A stretch of DNA of 55,634 nucleotides from an uncultured Eubacteriales bacterium (GTDB lineage: Bacteria > Bacillota > Clostridia > Oscillospirales > Oscillospiraceae), in the NCBI GenBank assembly GCA_900551995.1, contig URXW01000008.1, positions 1 through 55,634 on the forward strand. The letters run 5' to 3'. The position numbers and the translations under genes are program-made. The notes beneath the pieces were generated by a model that was given only the letters and a program-made list of their open reading frames with translations, ran no database searches and was not told the origin of the DNA. Position 1 is the stretch's first letter, and every line of letters begins with the position of its first letter. Of the stretch, positions 50,480 to 55,634 are shown one piece after another.

Positions 50480-53179
50480 TTATTCGTCAAAGGGCACGCC
50501 GAACATCTGCCAGAACTGCCGGTTCTCGCTGTCGGACACCATGGCGGAGCTCCACGAGCCGAACGTAAAGCTGGCGCAGCTGTCCGTCCCCTTCAGCACC
50601 GACACCGTCCGCCCGTCGTCGAACGTCACCGTCAGCTTTGCGCCGAACCCACAAGCGGCTCCGCCGCCGTAGGCTCTGGCGTTGGTGAGCATCCTTTGCA
50701 GGGCGGGCAGGTCGGCTTTGTCGGCGGTGTACGTCTCGCCGCCGTAGAACTCCAGCTTGGCGGCGGTCATATTGCCCCGGAAATCCTCCGGCGTGACGAA
50801 GGTATAGCCGCACTGCTCCGTCAGTATTTTCAGCACCGTGGGCGGCACGGGCTGATAGTCGTTGCCCATGTAGGAGGCAATATCCTCATCGCCCTGCCGC
50901 AGCTGGGCGCACACCTCATACCACTCCGGCTGCACCAGTCCCTTCTCCGACTGGATGGTCTGCACCTGCTCCTCCGTCAGCGGCACGACCTGCTTGGCGG
51001 AGCCGCCTGCCTCCCACGTGATCTGATAGACCTCCAGCTCCGCCGCAGGTCTGCGGAACTTCACGATATACGCGCTCTCCCCGCCGATACCCAGCGCACC
51101 GTCCAGCGTGAACGGTCCCGTGTTGGGGAACAGCTCGACAGCGTCGCCGTTTTTCATATAGAGCTTATACTGCCCGTGGGTACGACCCTCGCTATCGTCA
51201 TAGGTGGGCGCGGCCAGCACGTTCAGCGTCGCGCCGGGATACAGGGTGTAAACGGTGACTGCGCCCCTGTTGTTCTCGTCGTAAACCGCCGGTTCCTCGG
51301 TGTAGCTGTAAATGCCGCTGATCTGCACGCTGAGTCCCTGAACGACCTGCGTGACCTGCTTCCCTTTCTCCGTAGTGCTCACAGCGGAGGCGTCGCCCAA
51401 GTCCCATCTGCTGATGTCCGCCAGCAGCACCTCCGATGCGTCGCCCCGGCCGTCGGGGGCTTGCTGTCCCGCCAGCCGGCGGAGATACGCCTCCACCGTG
51501 TTGGGGGCTTTCTGGTAGCGGTGCGCCAGCACGGCCATGGCACCCTCGGCATACGCCCCGTCCGCGTTCAGATAGTACGCGCACAGGTAGCTCAGCGGCA
51601 GGGTGTTCCAATCGGGCAGCGTGTCGTTATAGACGATGCCGTAATCCTCCGCCCGGACGCTGCACGGGTCGTTTTCGCCGGTAACGCTCCACGGCATGGT
51701 TTCCTCAAAGCTCGGCTGCGCGTCCCCCTCATAGTAGACGATAGACCCATCCTCCGCCATTGTCCGCAGCATATTCATATACGTCTGCAAGCCCTCTACG
51801 CCCTCTCGCGCTGCACTCAGTGCATCCACATAGCCCGCATGATCGCTCGAATACACCACGCCGTCCCCCGAATACACCGCGCCGATGATATGGGACGTAC
51901 CCGCCTGATCGATGTCCGTCCAGCGGAACCAGTCCATATTGTCGATCAGTGCCATGGCGATATAGCCCCGCTGCGCCATCTGCCGGTTCCACTCCGCGCT
52001 GCGCTCCGGGACATCACCCGCAAAGGCATAGCACACCGTCACGCCCATAGGCTCCCTGTTCGTGTCCAAGCGGATGGAATAGGCGTATGTGCCGCTGTCC
52101 GCCGTATCGCCCATCTCCGGCATTCCCAGCGCGTCCAGTATCGCGCCCACGGCGGAGTTGTTGCCCACGTAGGGCGTCCGCAGGGCGTACAGCTTCTCCG
52201 CGTCCAGCGTCCCCACGTTCTTGTAGCTGGGCTTCGTCAGCAGACACGCGCCGATGATGACCGCCGCGACCGCCACCATGACCGCCGCCCAGACCGCAGG
52301 CTTTTTGTAGTGTATCACGTTTTTCACTCTTTCCTTTACCGCCACCTCGCCGAACGCCAGCGGGCACACCGCCGCCATTTTCGGCTGGGCGGCGCAGGAC
52401 ACCAGTGCGCGGGAGTATGCCGCCCGCCGGGAGGTATCGGCATTTTTCAGTGCCAGCTCGTCACAGGCGTTCTCCATGTCCCGCCCCAGCAGGATATACG
52501 ACGCCCACAGCACCGGGTTGAACCAGTGCACCGCCAGCAGCAGGAACGCAGCGGGCTTCATCACGTGATCCCACCGGCGGATGTGGCACCGCTCGTGGGC
52601 AAGCACCTGGGGCAGATCCTCCGGCGACACGCTCTCCGGCACGTAGATGCGCGGTGCGATAATGCCCAGCACGAAGGGCGTGCTCCACTGGGCGCAGCGG
52701 TACACATTGTCCCGGACGTGCTCCGCACGCCGCAGCGTCAGCCGCATCCAGACGAGGCTCAGCAGCATATACGCCGCCATGCCGCCCATGCCCATGACCC
52801 ACAGCCACGGCAGATACCGGGCGAACAGGCGCAGCGTCCCCATCTCCGCCGCCGGTGATGCCGGTATGACGGCGGCGGTATCGGAGGGCGCGGAGGGCTT
52901 CGCAGTCGCGGTGCCCGTCTCCGCCGGGGCGGGCGCGCCCGCCTCCTGCATGGCGTGGTACACGCGGTTGACGGGGGTCTCCTCCGCCTGCAGGCTCACG
53001 GGGCTTTCCACGGTGAAGCGCACCGGCAGCACCAGCCGCAGGGCCACCAGCACCCACAAAAGGCACAGGGCGCGGCGGGAGGCTCTCCTCCGCAGCAGCA
53101 GACGCACCGCCATGACCGCCAGCGCGATCAGTTCCGCCTGCCAGCTCAGCTCCAGAACAACGTCGAACAGCTTATCCAT
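50480..53179 (-). CDS. M56-family (BlaR1/MecR1-like) membrane metallopeptidase with a large unknown sensor region
   Basis: The 899-residue protein has an N-terminal multi-pass M56 domain (about 1-290) with the zinc motif HERCH at 195-199 and ENACDE near 236-241. A final membrane segment (about 302-318) precedes an extracytoplasmic region of about 580 residues. That region lacks penicillin-binding motifs (no SxxK or KTG) and includes a DUF4825-like segment near 325-375 (LYALRTPYVGNNSAVGAILD). It should sense an extracellular signal and cleave the BlaI-like repressor encoded next to it. The start overlaps that gene by 8 bases. The ligand is unknown. Confidence 0.88.
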   Translation of the reverse strand: MDKLFDVVLELSWQAELIALAVMAVRLLLRRRASRRALCLLWVLVALRLVLPVRFTVESPVSLQAEETPVNRVYHAMQEAGAPAPAETGTATAKPSAPSDTAAVIPASPAAEMGTLRLFARYLPWLWVMGMGGMAAYMLLSLVWMRLTLRRAEHVRDNVYRCAQWSTPFVLGIIAPRIYVPESVSPEDLPQVLAHERCHIRRWDHVMKPAAFLLLAVHWFNPVLWASYILLGRDMENACDELALKNADTSRRAAYSRALVSCAAQPKMAAVCPLAFGEVAVKERVKNVIHYKKPAVWAAVMVAVAAVIIGACLLTKPSYKNVGTLDAEKLYALRTPYVGNNSAVGAILDALGMPEMGDTADSGTYAYSIRLDTNREPMGVTVCYAFAGDVPERSAEWNRQMAQRGYIAMALIDNMDWFRWTDIDQAGTSHIIGAVYSGDGVVYSSDHAGYVDALSAAREGVEGLQTYMNMLRTMAEDGSIVYYEGDAQPSFEETMPWSVTGENDPCSVRAEDYGIVYNDTLPDWNTLPLSYLCAYYLNADGAYAEGAMAVLAHRYQKAPNTVEAYLRRLAGQQAPDGRGDASEVLLADISRWDLGDASAVSTTEKGKQVTQVVQGLSVQISGIYSYTEEPAVYDENNRGAVTVYTLYPGATLNVLAAPTYDDSEGRTHGQYKLYMKNGDAVELFPNTGPFTLDGALGIGGESAYIVKFRRPAAELEVYQITWEAGGSAKQVVPLTEEQVQTIQSEKGLVQPEWYEVCAQLRQGDEDIASYMGNDYQPVPPTVLKILTEQCGYTFVTPEDFRGNMTAAKLEFYGGETYTADKADLPALQRMLTNARAYGGGAACGFGAKLTVTFDDGRTVSVLKGTDSCASFTFGSWSSAMVSDSENRQFWQMFGVPFDE

Positions 53180-53546
53180 GGCTCTCCTCCTCGAACTTGT
53201 CGATCATGCGGCGCAGCTCGTCCGCCTCCGCCGCCGTCAGCCCCTTCCCGCCCACGAAGGCGTTCAGAAACCCCGGCAGGCTGCCGCTGAAGTTGCGCTC
53301 CACAAAGGCGCGGCTCTCCGCGCTCTGCACGTCCTCCCGGTTCACCAGCGCGGTGACCACGGCGTTCTCCGTGTGCACCACGCCCCGCTCGGTGAGACGC
53401 TTGATCACGGTGTAGGTGGTGGATTTCTTCCAGCCCAGCTCGTCGGCGCACAGGCGGACAAGCTCGCTGCTCTTCACCGGCTCGTGCGTCCAGAGTATTT
53501 CGCAGAATTTCAACTCACTGTCAAAAATTTTCGGGGTGTCCATCAT
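53172..53546 (-). CDS. BlaI/MecI/CopY-family transcriptional repressor
   Basis: The 124-residue protein has the winged-helix domain of the family (about 1-75, with ELKFCEILWTHEPVKSSELV and WKKSTTYTVIKRLTERGVV) and a short helical dimerisation tail (about 85-124). It should bind as a dimer to the two inverted repeats just upstream and be inactivated when cleaved by the M56 partner. Two adjacent ATG codons start it, after GAGGAGG. No beta-lactamase gene is in the window, so its targets are not evident beyond itself. Confidence 0.92.
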   Translation of the reverse strand: MMDTPKIFDSELKFCEILWTHEPVKSSELVRLCADELGWKKSTTYTVIKRLTERGVVHTENAVVTALVNREDVQSAESRAFVERNFSGSLPGFLNAFVGGKGLTAAEADELRRMIDKFEEESHG

Positions 53547-53559
53547 CGTATCCTCCTCG

Positions 53560-53575
53560 GTCGAATAGATTAGAC
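53560..53575. promoter_or_regulatory. Probable BlaI-like operator 1
   Basis: GTCGAATAGATTAGAC is a 16-bp imperfect inverted repeat (GTCgAA/TTAGAC arms, one mismatch). It lies just downstream of the expected transcription start, ahead of the ribosome binding site, and shares the arms of operator 2. Confidence 0.65.
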
Positions 53576-53586
53576 CTCTTGAGTGT

Positions 53587-53615
53587 AGTCTAACCGATTA
53601 GACCGGATATGTCAA
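53587..53615 (-). promoter_or_regulatory. Promoter of the BlaI-M56 operon
   Basis: On the minus strand TTGACA (53610-53615) and TAGACT (53587-53592) are separated by 17 bases. The -10 box and spacer are covered by operator 2, which fits autorepression. Confidence 0.8.
53588..53603. promoter_or_regulatory. Probable BlaI-like operator 2
   Basis: GTCTAACCGATTAGAC has perfect 6-bp arms (GTCTAA/TTAGAC) around CCGA. It overlaps the -10 box of the repressor promoter. Its centre is 28 bp from the centre of operator 1, so dimers would sit on nearly the same face of the DNA. Confidence 0.75.
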
Positions 53616-53625
53616 GTCCCTTTTG

Positions 53626-53655
53626 TTTACAAAACGGTGACAGCTGTGGTATACT
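53626..53655 (+). promoter_or_regulatory. Promoter of the RluA-family gene
   Basis: TTTACA (53626-53631) and TATACT (53650-53655) are separated by 18 bases. It is divergent from the repressor promoter and does not overlap the operators. Confidence 0.7.
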
Positions 53656-53685
53656 GACCTCATAAGCACAAAGGAGGTATCTGCC

Positions 53686-54321
53686 GTGGACATCGTATAT
53701 CAGGACGAGCGCATCGTGGTGGCGATAAAGCCTGCGGGCGTGATCTCCACCGACGTGCGGAACGGTATGCCGGAGCTGCTGCGGCGGCAGCTGCACACCG
53801 ACTGCATCCGCACGGTGCACCGGCTGGACGCGCCGGTCTCCGGGCTGATGGTTCTTGCCCGCAGCTCCCGCGCCGCCGCCGAGATCTCCGCGCAGATCCG
53901 GGACGGCGCGTTTTCCAAGGCGTATCTGGCGGTGCTGCGGGGCGTGCCACAGGAGATGTCGGGCGAGCTGATCGACCTGCTGGGACGCGACCGGGAGCGG
54001 CGCATGACCTACGTGGCGGACGCCCCCGGCAAGGGGGTGCAGGAGGCGCGCCTGCGGTACGAGGTGCTGGCGGTGCGGGACGGTCTGTCGCTGGTACGGG
54101 TGGAGCTGCTCACCGGGCGGACGCACCAGATACGGGTGCAGTTTGCCTCCCGCGGTCTGCCGCTGGCGGGCGACCGCCGCTACGGCTCTCCCGGCGACCT
54201 GCTCTCGCCCATCGCCCTGTGGTCGGCGCACCTGTCCTTCCGCCACCCGGAGACAGGCGCGGAGATGACCTTTGACCGTCAGCCCCCCGCCATCCCCCCG
54301 TGGGACGTGTTCGGGATATAA
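53686..54321 (+). CDS. RluA-family pseudouridine synthase without S4 domain
   Basis: The 211-residue enzyme has only the catalytic domain: VYQDERIVVAIKPAGV at the start, HRLDAPVSGLMVLAR with catalytic Asp48, and LLTGRTHQIRVQFASRGLPL. The lack of an S4 domain suggests RluA-like or TruC-like specificity, possibly for rRNA or tRNA, but the site cannot be told. It starts with GTG after AAAGGAGG. It differs in architecture from the S4-containing enzyme at 32.9 kb. Confidence 0.92.
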   Translation: MDIVYQDERIVVAIKPAGVISTDVRNGMPELLRRQLHTDCIRTVHRLDAPVSGLMVLARSSRAAAEISAQIRDGAFSKAYLAVLRGVPQEMSGELIDLLGRDRERRMTYVADAPGKGVQEARLRYEVLAVRDGLSLVRVELLTGRTHQIRVQFASRGLPLAGDRRYGSPGDLLSPIALWSAHLSFRHPETGAEMTFDRQPPAIPPWDVFGI

Positions 54322-54327
54322 AGCAGC

Positions 54328-54360
54328 GTACCCCGTCCCGCCGGAACGGGGTACTTTTTT
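54328..54360 (+). terminator. Terminator after the RluA-family gene
   Basis: GTACCCCGT and ACGGGGTAC (54328-54336 with 54346-54354) form the stem, followed by six T residues. Confidence 0.9.
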
Positions 54361-54402
54361 GCCCCGGCATCGCATAGGCTTGTCTGAAAGGCGGTGGGGC
54401 GT

Positions 54403-55509
54403 GTGAGGAAAACTCATCTGCGGCAGGGCGCGGCTTCGGTGGCGGCGGCAGCGGTGCTGTACTTGGCGGCGGTGTGCGCCGGCAGCGGCGACCTGCGCTC
54501 CGCCGCCGCTGCCGTGGAGAACAGCGGCGTTGCCCGGCAGCTGCTGCGCTGGGAGCTGGGGCAGGCGACCTTAGACAGACTGCCCCTCGCCGCGCTGGTG
54601 ACGCTGCGCCAGTCCCCCCAGCTGCTGTCCGCCGGGGACGACCTCCGCAGCGGCGGCGCGGACGAGGTGCCGCAGCCCTCCCCCGCCCCGGACAGCCGCA
54701 CCGACGGCGCGGAGCCGTCCCCCGCGCCCGCGCCCGGCGGGGAGACGTCCTCGCCGCCCCTCTCCGTGGTGGTCACGGACGAGAACGGCTACACGCGGGT
54801 GGGGGACGTGTTCATCAAGAACGCGTCCCGGCAGACGCTGGAGGGCGTGTCCTTTGACGGCACCTTCGCCGCCGCTCTGGGGGACGACACGCCCCAGGTG
54901 CTGATCCTCCACACCCACGGGAGCGAGGCATACACCATGCCCGCCGGGCAGGAGTACGTCAGCACCGGCAGCTTCCGCACGGCGGACGACAGCGTCAGCG
55001 TCATCCGCGTGGGCGACGAGGTGGCGAAGGTTCTGAGCGGGTACGGCATCTCCGTGCTCCACGACAGGGCGTTGTACGACGACCCTCAGTACAACGGCGC
55101 GTACTACCGGGCGGAGGACGCCATCGAAGCGTACATGGCGAAGTACCCCAGCATCTCGTTCATTCTGGACGTGCACCGGGACGCACTGGAGGACAAGGCG
55201 GGGCACCAGTACAAGGTGGTCACCCGCGAGGACCCCGACTGCGCGCAGGTGAGCCTCGTCATGGGCAGCAGCTGGGAGGGCTGGCAGGACAATCTGCGCT
55301 TCGCCGTGGCGGTGCAGCAGCACCTGACGGAGCGTCACCCCACCCTCATGCGCCCCCTGACGCTGCGGAACTCGGACTACAACGAGTATTTCACCCCCGG
55401 CAGCCTGCTGGTGGAGGTAGGCGCGGCGGGGAACTCGCTGGACGAGGCACTTTCGGCGGCGCGTCTGTTCGCACAGGGCTTCGCGGAGGTCGTCACCGGC
55501 AAAAAATAA
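54403..55509 (+). CDS. spoIIP: Stage II sporulation protein P
   Basis: SpoIIP is the amidase and endopeptidase that, with SpoIID and SpoIIM, removes septal peptidoglycan during engulfment. The protein of about 368 residues has an N-terminal membrane anchor (about 9-27) and a Pro/Ser/Ala-rich linker (about 85-120). The SpoIIP catalytic domain follows, with LILHTHGSEAY (metal His), FILDVHRDAL and LVEVGAAGN (catalytic Glu). A GTG at 54403 is preferred, about 11 bases after AAAGG; a GTG at 54394 is in frame but too close. It stands alone, not next to gpr as in Bacillus. Confidence 0.95.
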   Translation: MRKTHLRQGAASVAAAAVLYLAAVCAGSGDLRSAAAAVENSGVARQLLRWELGQATLDRLPLAALVTLRQSPQLLSAGDDLRSGGADEVPQPSPAPDSRTDGAEPSPAPAPGGETSSPPLSVVVTDENGYTRVGDVFIKNASRQTLEGVSFDGTFAAALGDDTPQVLILHTHGSEAYTMPAGQEYVSTGSFRTADDSVSVIRVGDEVAKVLSGYGISVLHDRALYDDPQYNGAYYRAEDAIEAYMAKYPSISFILDVHRDALEDKAGHQYKVVTREDPDCAQVSLVMGSSWEGWQDNLRFAVAVQQHLTERHPTLMRPLTLRNSDYNEYFTPGSLLVEVGAAGNSLDEALSAARLFAQGFAEVVTGKK

Positions 55510-55514
55510 ACAAA

Positions 55515-55543
55515 AGAGGAAAGCCCCGTGGGGGCTTTCCTCT
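55515..55543. terminator. Hairpin after spoIIP
   Basis: AGAGGAAAGCCCC and GGGGCTTTCCTCT (55515-55527 with 55531-55543) form a perfect 13-bp stem with a 3-base loop, 5 bases after the stop. No T run follows, though the 3' arm is pyrimidine-rich; termination is likely but not certain. Confidence 0.7.
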
Positions 55544-55634
55544 CTGCGTGTCGATAAACCCCTGCCGAGCGTGCAGTCTTTCCGCATTACAGGGGGAGCT
55601 CGAGGGGGCAAAGCCCGCCTCGAATCGGATCAAA
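55544..55634. other. Unassigned window end
   Basis: These 91 bases hold no gene that I can support. A second, bulged hairpin (GAGGGGGC-AAA-GCCCGCCTC, about 55602-55621) is present. On the minus strand the last 48 bases are open and end in TAA at 55587-55589, so a gene entering from the right could finish here, but 15 residues are too few to judge. Confidence 0.3.

Noticed and set aside
50480..53179. A true beta-lactam sensor BlaR1
   Set aside because: The C-terminal region has no penicillin-binding motifs and is much longer, and no beta-lactamase gene is adjacent.

Overview
The window is a GC-rich stretch of a chromosome from an anaerobic, endospore-forming Clostridia, most likely an Oscillospiraceae relative of Intestinimonas, Flavonifractor or Lawsonibacter. 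Grounds for this are the sporulation genes (sigG, spoIIP, a YlmC/YmxH gene), Firmicutes-type PolC, T-box and lysine riboswitch regulation, IreB, and genes for lysine fermentation to butyrate. I see no rRNA, tRNA, insertion sequence, phage gene or CRISPR array. Nearly every gene is intact, and the layout is a mosaic of core housekeeping operons separated by clear hairpin terminators.

Left end (1-4.3 kb): lysine fermentation. kal, kce and the start of kdd run leftward from a consensus promoter and a lysine riboswitch. The terminator in that leader shares its 5' arm with the closing stem (P1) of the aptamer, so lysine binding should turn the genes ON, the reverse of the biosynthetic lysine switch. 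Just upstream lie kamB and kamC, the probable reactivation ATPases for B12-dependent lysine 5,6-aminomutase. kamC looks like MutS but is not a mismatch repair gene.

4.3-11.6 kb: glmS; a divergent DUF421/DUF4363 membrane pair; nrdR; an orphan gene; and the cluster nnrD - LolA-like lipoprotein (GerS/YdcC type) - alr - mazF, in which the usual antitoxin gene is missing.

11.6-22.4 kb: a T-box-controlled pheST operon, ireB, an unrecognised 99-residue gene with its own strong promoter, a two-SH3 NlpC/P60 hydrolase, then lgt with two M16 peptidase paralogues (one active-site intact, one not), sigG and a divergent YlmC/YmxH gene.

22.4-33.9 kb: glnS; rnmV-holA-comEC; a small hotdog thioesterase; a polyamine ABC operon (potA, potB and a fused potC-potD); and an RluA-type pseudouridine synthase.

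33.9-39.2 kb: rightward yceD-rpmF, a PDZ/DUF512 iron-sulfur protein, der, plsY with a TTG start, and an EamA transporter. 39.2-49.3 kb: the leftward pyrH-frr-uppS-cdsA-dxr-rseP-ispG-polC operon, linking UMP, ribosome recycling, isoprenoid, phospholipid and replication functions.

49.5-55.6 kb: a metallo-beta-lactamase-fold hydrolase; a BlaI/M56 (BlaR1-like) regulator pair with two inverted-repeat operators and a large non-penicillin-binding sensor region; a second RluA-family enzyme; and spoIIP. The last 90 bases hold nothing I can assign.
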